From positions 62,001 to 126,000 of the forward strand of contig BCJC01000004.1 in NCBI GenBank assembly GCA_001600175.1: a DNA stretch of 64,000 nt. The letters are read 5' to 3'. The translations under genes and the position numbers were made by a program. The first letter of the stretch is position 1; each line of letters starts with the position of its first letter. Shown here one piece after another: positions 22,659-36,850 of the stretch. The notes under the pieces were generated by a model. It was not told where the DNA came from and ran no database searches. It worked only from the letters and a program-made list of their open reading frames with translations. The DNA comes from Erythrobasidium yunnanense (Eukaryota; Basidiomycota; Cystobasidiomycetes; Erythrobasidiales; Erythrobasidiaceae).

Positions 22659-22875
22659 GCCGCTAGCGGTGGAAGATCAGGGAGTACGATGGATCGATAG
22701 CAGAGTATGCGCAAAGCATCGTCGAAAGCTGAAATTGAGCGAAGCAACAAGGTCCGAGCGTCTTGACGTTGGCAACCAAACTGTTTGACAGCTACATATA
22801 TGGTAAATATCTTACAACTGTATTGTCTATCACTTCCAGTGTTCTATTTCTAAAGTGTCCGTTGCTTCCAACATG

Positions 22876-24081
22876 CTACAATCGCAGTACTAATGTCCTT
22901 TGCTTCCAGAAATTAGCCAGAATGTCCAGCACTCTTGTTTTGCAGTCCTCAAGTACATTTATGCTCAACGATAGTTGACCGGCGCGGAGCTTCTCCAGCA
23001 GTGGAAGCAGCATCGTCTTTTTTAGAGGCCATGACGGAAAGTGTAGGAGAAATATCGGTAGCCGCTGGATGTAGAACGCCTCGCCTGAATAGTCATTCCA
23101 AACTGGCGGCTGAAGATATATCAGATCGCCCTTTGCCTCCAATTGCTGCTCTTCCACGAGAATCATGGCTATAGATTGTTCCGCCCAAACGAGTTTATGC
23201 TGGTGTCGAGGGTATGCTAGGATATCATGTAGAAACTTGACGGATCTGACATCGACACGTAATAGGAAGACGCCAAAGTTCATCCCGTTCATGTCCTCTG
23301 AAGGCAGTGTCAGCGTGCTACCTGGTGGACTGCAGTGGCGAGAACATACTCGATAGCATGATGAAGGGATTCTCGTCTCTGGGCGGGAGGAAGTCTTGGA
23401 GCGAAACAAGTGGATCCACGAAGAGGGTGTCGATGTCCGTGTAGCTGGAAATCCTTACTTTTAGCGTGCGAAAGCTGTCAATAAGCCGTAGGCCACTTAC
23501 AAGATCCACTCCAGTCGGTCTTCAGGCTGCTTCTGCAGTTCATCCAGCACTATCTCCAACAAAGCTTCGACCTTCCTCCAGACACCGTGCTCCCGTCCAC
23601 CGCCCGTGTCGAGCATGTACCTCAGACCGTGCTGTTTCGCATACTCGCGATGGTTATCTAGGAGCGCCAGTAATTGCCAATTATGCTTGTAAGCTCGACT
23701 ACAGAGCTGCACATGTGCAATTTTGGTCCCATTGGTAGACGTGGCATTCGACTCGGGTATAGAGAACCTCTGCTGGAATTCCTCGCTAGAGAAGTAGTTT
23801 GATTGATCCATGAAGTAGTAGAATGGGAGGTCGGCGTGCGAGTCGGTACAGCTCAGCTCCCTGCTCAGAATTCGCAGATGCCTTTCTTCAGAGTGTAGCC
23901 AGCCAACGACCAGAGCGATGAAACCAAAGATCGCAAGGATCAGGATGCATATCCAGTACTTGGAATTTCGCGATATGACCTCTCGCAGCCGGTACAGCCA
24001 GCGAGCCTGGCGGATCTCAGGCGTCTCAGCAGGCGCAGAATCCGAAGATTCTGACAATCGCTCATAGTCGTGTCGGACCAT
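22876..24081 (-). CDS. GT34 glycosyltransferase, copy B
   Basis: Exons 24081-23501, 23444-23350, 23297-22876 give 365 residues. Cytosolic tail of about 40 residues, membrane anchor ICILILAIFGFIALVVGWL, then FYYFMDQSNYFSSEEF, HVQLCSRAYKHNWQLLALLDNHREYA, a DxD written YTDIDTLFVDP, MNFGVFLLRVDVRS, VWAEQSIAMI and the His-containing LLHFPSWP near the C terminus. It has both introns of the family: one in the codon before YTD and one after IMLS. It is closest to copy C in sequence (both carry KHNWQL and FMDQ). Activity probably adds alpha-linked hexose to N-glycans or wall mannan; linkage cannot be told. Confidence 0.9.
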
Positions 24082-24757
24082 ATTGCTAGCAAGATGAGCT
24101 GGACACCATCAGATGAGTTGTTGTATGGTATCTCTGGCGCTCGTGGTTTTAACGGGTCTCGCCAAGGATTGCGCAGTCGACGCAAAACACGTAAAAACGG
24201 CTATTTCGAGAGTCCATGTGTCTCTGCTGGGATTTACAATGGCAGTAGTGTGTCAGTGCAAGCCGCTTTGATCTGGCGGTACGGAATGGCTTTGAAAAGA
24301 AAGCACAGCCTTGAACGCGACAATGCACAGCATCGCAGCAGCATGGCCGAAGTGTGATGGACGCGTTTGTTGATGTTTTCAACGTGTATATTTCTGACGG
24401 TGGGTAAGCATATCTGTCGCAAGATTATCATAGCCAGAAGGGCGTTTTTTTTCCTCATCAAGCCAGGACAGAAAGAGAAGCTGATTCTTCAATAGGCGGG
24501 CTCTTGTCTGTCTTCAAAGCGACCATATACACCAGGAACGAATGACCAGGATGGCTATAGCTTCTGCTGACGTTGAATAGGTAGAGAGCCATGACAATGG
24601 GCTGCAACTTCAATCGAGGCCAGCGCATGTGGGGTCCTGGGATCTACGGTAGTCGAAGGAGACAGAGAAACAGACAGTCGATAAAGCAGGTCCTCAAGGT
24701 CTGAGTCTTCCAGAGAAGGTCTTGGCGCCGGACATTCGAAGGTTACGAAAGAAACGT
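24082..24757. other. Intergenic between GT34 copies B and C
   Basis: This 676-bp gap contains no exon-like sequence on either strand. It is the upstream region of copy B and the 3' region of copy C. No partial GT34 fragment was found in it. Confidence 0.5.
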
Positions 24758-25938
24758 TCATAGCCCAAGTCTCCTTTGCTCCCAAAATCTAGCTAATATA
24801 TTTAACAACTTGTTCTTACAAGCTTGAAGAGTCTCTGCGTCTAGGATCAGCTTGCCAGCACGCAGCTTATCCAGCAAGGGCAGTAATTCTGCCTGCTTTG
24901 TTGGCCACGATGGGAAGTGCAGCATGAATGAGGGCAGACTTTGTGTGAAGACTTTCTCTCCCCGATAGTCGTTCCAAACTGGCGGGTTCAGATATACGAG
25001 ATCGCCTCTCTCCTCCAGTTGCTGCTCTTCCGCCAAAATGATGGCGACTGACTGTTCTGCCCACTCCAGCTTCTCCTGATAGCGAGGATATTCAAGTATG
25101 TCCTGTAGAAACTTGACAGACCTCGGATCGACGCGCAGTAGGGATACTCCGAAGTTGAGTGCGTGAAAGTCCTCTATGAAGTAGGACAGCATCAGCAGCG
25201 GATCGAGGGCAGCAGTTCTAGACGCACTAGAGAGCATGATGAATGGCTTTTCATCCTCGGGAGGTAGGAAATCGCTCAGCGAGACCAGCGGGTTCACGAA
25301 GAGTGTATCGACGTCCGTGTAGCTATATGCCAAGCATCAGCACCCTGTCTGCAGTATAACGCCTGAATTTCTCACAAGATCCACGATAGTCGCTCCTCAG
25401 GCTGTATTAGCAGTTCTTGCTGCACCAACTGCAATAGAGCCTCGATCTTTCGCCAGACGCCTTTCTCCTGCCCTCCGCCTGCGTCCAGTATGTATCTCAA
25501 GCCATGCAACTTTGCATATTCGCGATGATTGTCGAGAAGCGCCGACAATTGCCAATTGTGCTTGTAAGCCCGACTACAGAGCTGAACGTGCGCGATCTTG
25601 ACGGCGCTACTTGGAGATGACTCTGGCTCAGGTATAGAGAAGCGTTCTTGGAACTCTTCTGGACTGTAGTAATTTGTCTGATCCATGAAATAGTAGAATG
25701 GAAGACCTTTTTGAGAGTCGGTACAGCTGAGCTCTCTACTCAAGACGCGTAGATGTGTCTCTTCTGAATGAAGCCAGGCGACAAGTACACTGATGCCGCC
25801 AAAGACAGCAATTGCTAGAATGCACATCCAGATCTCGAGATGTCGCAGCAGGACCCTTCGTATCTGGTCCAGCGAGAGTTTTGGGATATTTCCAGGAGTA
25901 GCAGATTTGTCCAGCAGCTCATAGTCATTCCGAACCAT
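24758..25938 (-). CDS. GT34 glycosyltransferase, copy C
   Basis: Exons 25938-25376, 25322-25228, 25173-24758 give 357 residues. The protein begins MVRNDYELLDKS, parallel to MVRHDYERLSES of copy B, has an anchor IWMCILAIAVFGGISVLVAWL, then FYYFMDQTNYYSPEEF, HVQLCSRAYKHNWQLSALLDNHREYA, the DxD YTDVDTLFVNP, LNFGVSLLRVDPRS, EWAEQSVAII and MLHFPSWP. Both family introns are present in the same phases as in copy B. The high similarity of B and C, including the cytosolic tail, suggests a recent tandem duplication. Confidence 0.9.
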
Positions 25939-26333
25939 GTCGCTGGCTGCCTGGGGCTGGGTCAGCTAGAATGCATCAATTTGTCGACTTCCTGGTCTTG
26001 CTGCGAGGACCCCGGCAAAGCAAAGGTCGAGCACAGCGTCCATCTAGCAAAGGTCGTTGCATATTTGGCGAGAGTGCCCAAAGGAGGCGGCCTTTGCAAC
26101 GTGATGCCTTTATTTGGCCTCAGACTTCACCGCCGCCTGCTGAAGACCGAGCGAAGAGAATAGCGCTCGACGCGTAGATGCAGCATTAATATTGTCCTTT
26201 GCATTGCGCTTCTGCCACTGGGTAAGAGGCGTTCTGACGTAGCACAGTTTGAGATTGCGGATCGGACAAGAAGCAAGTCCTTTACGTTTTTTGCGTCAGA
26301 AAGCTGGCCTATGCTGACTTCTAGCAAAGTGTG
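25939..26333. other. Intergenic between GT34 copies C and D
   Basis: Gap of 395 bp without coding evidence; it should carry the copy C promoter and the copy D 3' end. Confidence 0.5.
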
Positions 26334-27430
26334 TTACATATTTACACGCTGTTGCCAAAAGCCAGCCATTATGTTTACAAGCTGGCCTCTAAGCCGTTCC
26401 AAAACATCTGTACCCAGGGCCAGTCTTCCGCTTGAAAGCTCATCTACCAAAGGAATAAGCTTATCCCTCTTTGCCTCTCCTGATGGATAGTGAAGTAGGA
26501 ATAGTGGCCGCTTGTCCCTGAACGCTTTCAGATGGGCGTAAGAATTGAAGAGCCTGGGTTGCACATAGACCATTTCGCCGTTCTTTTCGAGAGCACGCGC
26601 AGTACTAATGATCTTCATAACGCTTTGCTCGTAGAACTGCATATCGTGGATAGGGTAATTCAGAACAGCCTGTAAGAATGCTTTGGATCGCTCATCGATC
26701 CGAAGAAAGAAAGCACCGGCATTCATGCCGTTTCCATCTTTGCTGATCATAAACCAGATCTTATCGTGTTCTAGATCATCTGGCGGAAGGAAGTCTTCGA
26801 GAGCTACCAACGGGTTGAAAATGATTGTGTCGACGTCCGAGTAACTGTCGAAGGCGGCTTAGCGAGAGCAAAAGGTGACGAACACAGGAAAAGCATGTAC
26901 AAAAGCCAAGATAGCCTCTCTGTCACCGGCTTTCTTAACTCTTCTGTCACTTTTTTAAGCAGAGAATCGATTTTATACCAGACTCCGGAGGTGACTTCGG
27001 TGGACGTATACAGCTGGTATTCCAAACCATGCTGGATCGCATACTGCTTGTGTTGATCAAGTAGGTAATGCAGGTATCTGCTATTTAAGTTCATCCGACT
27101 GCACACTTGTACATGGCCTACTCGGCGAGCCGTTGAAGTCGAGTTGCTTGTCACAGCGTATTCTAAGGCAGATTCTTGCGGTGTATAGTACCGCTCGTTC
27201 CATGCTAGCTTGTACCACGGCTGAGGTTCACAAGAGATATTGCTCTGTTCTACCCAGAGATGTCGGACATGTGAGCGGTAGTATGTATAGACAAGGCCAG
27301 TCGACAGAATGAGGAGGATGTGTGACAGCCTCGCCCTTCGCCGACGCGATGCGGGTGAGATGCGGAGAGCGATCTGACTGTATTCAAGCTCGCTAGTAGG
27401 AAGAGCTGTATAATCCTGATTACGAAACAT
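26334..27430 (-). CDS. GT34 glycosyltransferase, copy D
   Basis: Exons 27430-26901 and 26844-26334 give 346 residues. A basic cytosolic tail (PASRRRRARL) precedes the anchor HILLILSTGLVYTYY. Family blocks: WYKLAWNERYYTPQES, HVQVCSRMNLNSRYLHYLLDQHKQYA, GVWYKIDSLL, the DxD YSDVDTIIFNP, MISKDGNGMNAGAFFLRIDERS, FYEQSVMKI and LLHYPSGE. Only the first family intron is kept (before YSD); the second is absent. It is the outermost and most diverged copy apart from A, so the array probably grew from an older A/D-like pair. Confidence 0.88.
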
Positions 27431-27788
27431 AGCTTAGCTCGCTTGACCCGAAGAGAGCCCTAATGTCTATCCATCAGCAACAGTTGGAGGGACAAACAAT
27501 TGATAATTTGGGCGAAAGCCGACCAAACGATGTGACATAGGGAAAATAAGTGCGGCTGAAGCGGAAAAGGGAATTTGACTGTTTGTATAGTCTGTAGGTG
27601 ATCGAGCAAAGTGTCAGCCATGGCATGTGTGATTTGTCAAAGCCACATCTAAGTTTTGTTACTTTTGCAGGGTGTTGGAGGAAATTACAGCAGTGCAGCG
27701 GGGTTCCCTAGGTTTGATACCAGACGAGCAAACGCTTGAGCATGACTTGAGCATGACTTTGTCAAGCGTTTGCACTACAGTAGCGCGC
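27431..27788. other. Intergenic between GT34 copy D and enolase
   Basis: This 358-bp gap lies upstream of copy D and downstream of the enolase stop codon. It holds a perfect inverted repeat listed separately and no coding evidence. Confidence 0.5.
27728..27773. repeat. Perfect 12-bp inverted repeat enclosing an 11-bp tandem repeat
   Basis: GCAAACGCTTGA at 27728-27739 is repeated inverted as TCAAGCGTTTGC at 27762-27773. Between and overlapping the left arm, TTGAGCATGAC occurs twice in tandem (27736-27757). The element starts 16 bp beyond the enolase stop on the transcribed side and could form a hairpin in the enolase 3' untranslated region, or serve as a protein site about 300 bp upstream of GT34 copy D. 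Confidence 0.75.
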
Positions 27789-29690
<1,902 letters not shown>

Positions 29691-30115
29691 TGCTGGTTAA
29701 TTAGTGTTTAGTGCAAAGTAAACAGTGGTGAAGGGTGGAAAGCAGAGTCACGAAAGCTCAACCAACTTGAGGTCAGGCACACAAACGTGAAAGCTGCTGT
29801 TTGTCTCGAGGAAGGGTCGGCAACGAGATTATTACGCTTCAGTGAGATGTCAACTACGGCTGCTTGAATCCTCCGGAAGCACCCGACGCGATGCAATCGT
29901 GTGAGGTCTCCACCTTCTAGCGTTGAACCTCGACGAGATGAAATGAACGATATACCTGAATGAGATCTAATGCTAAGAAGCATGAACGATAGGAAGAATA
30001 TGACACCCAAGAGAGGAGGAAGCCTCTATGTAAAGGACTGAAAAGATACTGCTTGCAAGGAGTCCACTGCCGAGACATTGTCCGTGAATTCGTAGTCTGC
30101 CCCCGTGAGATACAT
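29691..30115. promoter_or_regulatory. Enolase promoter and leader / chitin synthase 3' region
   Basis: This 425-bp stretch separates the enolase start (minus strand) from the chitin synthase stop (minus strand). It must include the promoter and untranslated leader of enolase. I see no further gene. Confidence 0.5.
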
Positions 30116-33100
30116 CTAGTACAAATTAGAGAGAGCTTGCTCGATCTGAGCGTTGATGAAAGCCTTGCGTTCGGTAAGGTCCATGCCATAAGCCTGTGTG
30201 CCATCAGATCAGCTCTAGATATTCATATTAAAGAAGAAGTCAGCTCACCCTCTCGAGCTCTTCTCGTACACCCTTTTTAGTTAGAGTCTGTAGGTCGGCT
30301 CTTGCCAAGACAGCCTTGATGTCGGCTTCAAGCTGTTCATCGCTGGGCATGCCATCTCCTTGCATCAACGGCATGCTCTGAGCGCCGAGAGACAGACTGC
30401 TCTGATGTCGCGAGGCGAACGGATTTTGCTGAGCACCTTGCAGCTCGTAGCCTTCGGTATACTGCTGACCTCCGCTGAAGTATTGCGAGCCGTAGCCTCC
30501 GCTCTGGTACGGCGAGGCACCAGAGATAGACCCTACTTGCGACCCTGCATAGCCCGGCGTATGGTAGCCAGTCACACCTGGAGGTGGCCCGCTGGAATAG
30601 GAATTGAGCGCTTGATGGTAAGACCGGGCGCCAAACTCGGACATAGGCGTTCTGGGTCTGCTGCCAGCTTGGTTGTTCAAGCCCATGACGCTTTCGTGCC
30701 CGTAGATGCTGCCCTCGCCTCGCATTCTTGCTGCATAGTCGGCTTCTTCCTTTTCAGCAAGTAATTGACCGATAGACGCATTGCTGCCTCGTTCCCATAG
30801 CTCGTTTTCGTAATCTACATGGCAACAGAACACATTAGTGTGATGCTTGTCTCGACACTCGGGAGCAAGTCTTACCATGCCACGATTTGAGGGGAATCTC
30901 TCTCTCATCATAGGCCCCTTCGTCATGGATGACAAGCTTCTTGCCTTGTTCTCCTAGAACAACACGAGTCTGACCCCAGCTGAAATCGTCTTGCTTCCAG
31001 AACGAGTATAGCGGCAGTGCGAAAGAGAAGACGGGAATAGCGAGAATGTAGATGATCATCCAGACGATCTAGCGCAGTATGAGCGTTAGCATTGTTTGCT
31101 CGTAGCTCGACCCATCTCCAGCTTACCATCTCGAACTTCCGGTGGAGTAGGAAAATGACAGCTTGAAGACCGTAGATCGCGCCAAGCATGATCAGAGCAG
31201 TCGTAGGTATTGCTTGACCTTCTCCCGCGACAAGATAGATGAGATAGACGATGTAAGCGACCGTTACAGGCTGGATGAGGGTAGAAATAAGATCGATAAG
31301 AACGATGGAGCGCATGCTGCAGCAGCAGAATCCGCAAAGTCGATCGACACGACCAATAAGTTCTGCAAGGTTGTGAATAGTAGAATTGATCCATCGTCGA
31401 CGCTGGGACAAGAGAACCTTCCACTCTTCGGGCGCGCTGCGAACGACAAATCAGCTTCCTCCCGCATGCAGCATCATGTGGTAGCACAACTTACATAGTC
31501 TTGGCGTGTGCATCCTTTGTGAAGGTCAATTTAGAAGTGGGGAAGTTCTTGAGCAGTAAAGTCGTCAAATATCGATCTTCTCCGAGATGCAACAGATTCT
31601 TCATGTGCAAGGTCTGGTGACATAGACTTAGCATTGTTCTTTCAGCAAGTATAGCAGACTTGCATCTACGCGGTTCTCGCCGAAAGCGATGACCACATCG
31701 TTAGCGATGAAGACGGGTTTGTTCTCCATGCTGCGAAGTCGGTAGAGAGAGAAACACCCAGGAAGACATGTAACACTGCCGAAAAGTGACTCGAATGCTT
31801 TGGCCAAATGATGGGAGATGAAGTACTGCAGAAGAAAATTCCACAGTCAGGAAACTTGCTGAATTATCGGAAAACTGCTCGCTCACCTCGTAGACCTGCA
31901 TCATAGATATCATCGACTTCTTGGCATTTGATAGCTCGGTTTCTCCGCAAGTAGCAATAACCTTTCGGTCGTGAGTCATTGCTGAGATGAAGCGGTTGAG
32001 CGAGAAAGGATCGACGACTGTATCGGCGTCGATAGCCAGCAAGAACTCGTAGAACGTAGGATTGACACCTGTATCGTACATTAAACGAGCTGATTATCAG
32101 ATTAAATTGACGAGACTTACCGATGACATTCTTGATCTGATGGTAGACTTCCAGCTCGCAAGGCGACATTGGCGAATCGAAGTGAACTCGGTTGAAGAAC
32201 CGCATAAGGACCATTTGAGAGTCTCGTTTACCACGGTTTCCAGGGCGAGAACGCTCTGATGGCTTGCCGACCTTGACGAAAACTATGTAGGGAATGACAT
32301 GTCCAGCATGTTCGTACAGACCTGAGTACACCTTGGCCTACAGAACAAGCATCGGATCAGCGAGAGGATATCTTGAAGTGGAACGGCACTTACCATGTTG
32401 TGCTGCTTGCTACCTTCGCCAAGCGATTGGAAGCTCAGTGGCTCCGGGTCAAGAGCTGGGTCTGCACCCAAGATGTCCAGTACGATTCTTGGAGTAGGTC
32501 TATCGTTACCAGATCCGATAATCATGCCGTCACAAATGACAAAGAGAAGTTTACGCTTGTCATCGTACTTCAAGCTAGCCAGACTCTCGAAGCATTCTCG
32601 GAGCGACTCTTCGCCTTCTGTATAGCATGGCACCTGCAGTACGACGAACCGATCGTGGTTCTCAGGTTGTCGAGGTTTGCCAAATTGAAGTGCGGCGATA
32701 AACTTGAAACCGATGATGGATATCATGCAGATTGAGAATGCCAAGAGGATGTAGCGGGAGAACTGACATTGGGCAGAGTTGCGGGTATCGACTCTGCCGA
32801 TGAAGAACAGATTCCTTAGACAGACCCTTTGTGCGGCCAGAACGTCGGCGGGTAGATTTAGGCTATCCAAGCGGTTGGTTATGTCTTGACCGGCAAACTG
32901 CTGGAAGATACTGACAACCTGGTCGTGCATAAACTGCCTGTCTGTATCTGCGGGAGCCGAGAAGCCAGCTGGAACAGCGATACCTCCACCATTATTGCTG
33001 ATATAGCCTGACATGTCGTACACATGACCGCGATAGATGACCGTATTGCGTCCATTGGTTGTTCTTGCGCGCTTCGTAACGTCGCTATGCGAGAAGCCTA

Positions 33101-36100
33101 CGAAGCCCTTTCTATAGTTATATCGGAGAAACACCATTTGTTCCCAATACCAGTCTGGGCGGGAATCATTCGTGACTATGAAGCAACTGTTAGCAGATCT
33201 GTTCACAAGATAGGTTGATCTACGACTCACAAGCTCGGAAGTCGTGATAGACGGCATTAGAGTCGCTAGAATTTGCTGTATCGAGCGTAACCCAGGGGCT
33301 GACAGAGCCGTCTTTGCCATTACAGAGGGCAGATACTTGGACAGGGAAAATATTCGACGCATCGACACCTCCGTATCGGAGGACGCTTCTTGTCGGAACC
33401 ACAGATGGATAATGGACATTTGCGAAGTTGCTGAGATCGAAGATTTCGCCTCTGATGGAGAGCATTTCAGATCCTGCATTGTTTGACGTCGAGTATTGTC
33501 CGAGTTCTTGAGGCGTGTAGACGTATTCTTTCGGGCAAATGAGGTTGCCCATGATAGCGACCACGAAGACTGCAGATCCGCAAAGCAGCATGATGAGCAT
33601 GAATATGGTGACCTTCTCGCGCCATGCCATCCTGACATCGGGTCTCTTCATTCTGCCGATGGTGCTGAGCAGAGGTGTCGGAATCCACCAAGTGAAAGCC
33701 CAAACGAGGAACTTCCATTGCTTGCGTGCTCTCGTTTCCTTGTACACTTCGACAGTCTCCTTAGGCGTTTCCTCCGTTGTAAGACCGGCCTTTTCGTCCG
33801 CAGTAGGCATCATGTCCTTGCTGAGCTCGTATTGCGAGGCAAAGTCGCCAGTTCTGCGCCGGCCACCGCCTTCTTCGAGATCCATCTTAGACTGCACATC
33901 ATCGTCCATAAAGAACGTCTTGCGATCATCATCGTCCCCAAAAGCATCCGGAGCAACTAGGGGCAGAGCTGCAGTAGACACGCTATTTGCATGCAGAGGA
34001 TGGTTATATAGCCGAGGGGCAGCTCCGAACGGAGATGCTTGATCGAGGGTGGGCGTATCGGGAGCAGCGAGAGGAATCGATGGTCTTGAGAAGGGGTTGT
34101 ATGGATCAGCTTCAGGTTCAGCGGACCGCGTGGCGAACTCTCGCATTCGCTTCTGCTCGTCCTGGTCAGCAGACCGTAGGCTGTCTTCGAGTTGCCTGAA
34201 TGTTGTGTGATTCAAGAAAACCTATGAAACGCATCAGTCTCAGCTTCGTCATGGTTATCCGAAGCGATCTATAGCTTACCCTGTCTTTGCCGATCCTGAA
34301 TTCCAATTCGGTCCATTCCATCTCCTCTTTGACGGCTATCATTTTGTCCTTCCACATCAAAGCAGCCGCTCTTTTCACAAGGTCGTTCTGCCATCTTTCA
34401 ATGACAGAATACCTATCCCAGAACTCCTTATACTCCATATCTACGACCCATAACGGTGCAGAAGCACACTTGTCGCGGATCATGTTCAGCTGTAGTGCCT
34501 TGATTTGCGACTTGAGATAGCGCGAATCGATGCCCGCGAAGCCGGATTGGCGAGCAGAGATAGATTCGTGAGAACCGCTGTTATAGGGAGTGAGACAGAG
34601 CAGGAAGAACATCCTGCATGATTCCGTGAGAGTCTCGAATAGATCGTTCAGAGAGGTATTGAGCGTTCCCATGACACAGCGCTGTGAGAGCATCTCCGCT
34701 CGTCTTGCAGCGACGGTGTTCTTCCTTGCAAGAGTAGCGCCGCGATTGAGACCAGTAGCGTTTTCATCGTCGTGGCCTGCTGCTTTCTTGGTCGAAGCTT
34801 TCCTGCGCATGGATGGTTTTCTCGCGGCTTTAGCGCCTGGTACAGCCAGACTGTTGGTTGCGGTATCTTCAGAGTTGGACGAAGCACCTAGAGGTCCACC
34901 CATAGTAGCCTTCTCGTTCGCCGCAGCATTCAGAACTTCATTCGCGAAGAGTTCCCTAACGAACGAGCTCGAAGATCCTCCGATAATAGTATTTCCGCCA
35001 TTATCATCCTTTGTGTTTTGTCGACGTCCACTTGTTCGCTTTGAAGCTGTACTCATTGATGGAATAGCTTTTCCACCTAGCAAGTCTACCAGGTCACTCG
35101 GGACTAGATTCAGGTTTCTCTCCGGAAAATCCTCAGTAGAGTACGTGATGAGTTCGCTGTCGTTCCAGTGCTCGACAGTGAACGTTCCAGCTCTTGACGA
35201 GCCAGAATCTGATTCTTTCCTCCATCCGAACTGTCGATTCTTGCCCCATCGCTTGCCCATTGCGTCTAGCATAGTCTTCTCCGTCTTTCCTTTGCGCACA
35301 CTCTGGTCGTCGATAATGTGTGCGAGACCTCCCGGCTGGTTTGTGAGTATGCGAACAGTCTCGCTGACGGATGCCGGTGGAGAAAGAGGTTTCTGGATCA
35401 TATTAGCAGACAATTGCTGCGATGTCTGCACCTCATAAGAGGCTTGAGGGAATAGAGAGCTTGTAACGAATGAGAAGATACGTTCGGAAGCGAAGTTGTT
35501 GCATAATGTAGAGAGGGTATTGCCTTCGTTTCGATGACCGGGAGAATTGACAAGTGCCGGGAAATCGACGAGCGCGATAAAGCCAGCAAAGTCATCTCTT
35601 TCCAGTTTCTGGTTGATGAACTCGCCTAGCCATTCCCATAGAAGTCTGTACAGAACTTTGGCCACGTATTCTTTGTTGTCGTTGGCTTTGTCGACATCGA
35701 GCACGATGGTACATTTGTCGCCATCGACGACCGCAGTCTTGGACGTGAATGCTTCTTCGAGTTTTGCAAGGTTGGCATCGGCGGTATTGGCGTTGTCGAG
35801 CAGGCCAAGCAGGGATGCGATGATGTGCAAAATGTCGGGAGTGGAAATGGAACAGCCTGTTGCAGAGTCCGACGTGGAGGAGGGAGTGAATTGTAGAGAT
35901 GATATATGGAGGACAGCAGCCAGAGTAGAGCAGAGGGACGCAACTATCGAATAGGAACGGATCAGCCTGGCAGCCCCATTGAACGGAAGGACGCATCACG
36001 TACCCGCTTTCTTTGGGAAGCCAAATGTCTTGAATGCTTGCTTCAGCAGCCCAAAACGCTCTCTGTTCTGCTGTTCAGACGATTCTACTCCACCAGTCCC

Positions 36101-36850
36101 AGGCTCGGGCAGTCTCAAGTGAGTCCTCTCGTCCGGGCTCGCGCCTGCGACTAGCCATCTGAGAGCGTTGAAGCTCCTCTCCTTGTTGTGTATCCCATTG
36201 ACTCCTTCTAACCCAAATCCGATCCTGCCTGTGTCCAGATCAAGGTTGTAAAGCAGAGTCTTGTATCCTGCTATCCTGCCTCTATCGCTGAACTGTAATT
36301 CTGCATATCTCCCAAATCTCGGATTGCTGAACTGCGTAGACGATGATCCCAAACAGCCAAACGCGTCTACGATGAACTCAGCCGCGCTGATCTGTTTGGC
36401 GACTCTGCTGCTCTTGCTGTTTGGTTCTGCAGGATTGCTCGACAGGCTCAACAGAGCTCTTGTAGCTAACCTGCGCTGCTCAGACTGTCCGGTTGCGCTA
36501 CTGGGCGCTGCAGACTGAAATAGAATGGCCTGGTCTTGGCTTGTCCTGCGCAAGTAGTAGTATGCCTTTGCAGCCAGCTCATAGACGTGTGGCTGAAGCT
36601 GTTTCTTGTCATCTTGGTCCTCATCAGTCTGTGCGAAATCGTAGTAATCCTCCAGGTAAGGCCTCAGGTCCACCGAAGCGTCGCCAACTTGCGGTGGCCT
36701 CAAGCTGAGTAGCAGAGCTGGTGAGTAGGCGACATAGCCATGACCATTCGAAGCCAGATGACCGCCAAGCTGCGATGTGAGCGCGTCGACGCTGGTGCCA
36801 GTGTATCGCGGCGCAGGCTGCTCGTCCTCAGCAATGGGCGAGGAAGCCAT
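30116..36850 (-). CDS. Chitin synthase with N-terminal myosin-like motor domain (class V/VII type)
   Basis: Plasma-membrane enzyme that polymerises UDP-N-acetylglucosamine into wall chitin. Twelve exons: 36850-36004, 35943-34280, 34221-33231, 33175-32394, 32337-32121, 32068-31887, 31825-31664, 31613-31495, 31436-31127, 31068-30876, 30814-30249, 30193-30116; 2,036 residues. Residues 1-840: myosin-like domain ([26 protein letters not shown]) without a usable P-loop. Then membrane helices, a cytochrome-b5-like section, and the GT2 core with [24 protein letters not shown] and [13 protein letters not shown]-terminal helices follow, then a DEK-C domain ([27 protein letters not shown]). The intron 31614-31663 probably uses a GC donor, which restores the conserved [10 protein letters not shown]. 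Confidence 0.93.

Noticed and set aside
34590-35438. Long plus-strand frame of 282 codons
   Set aside because: It is antisense to the chitin synthase motor region; its composition mirrors the coding strand and it has no motif or splice support.
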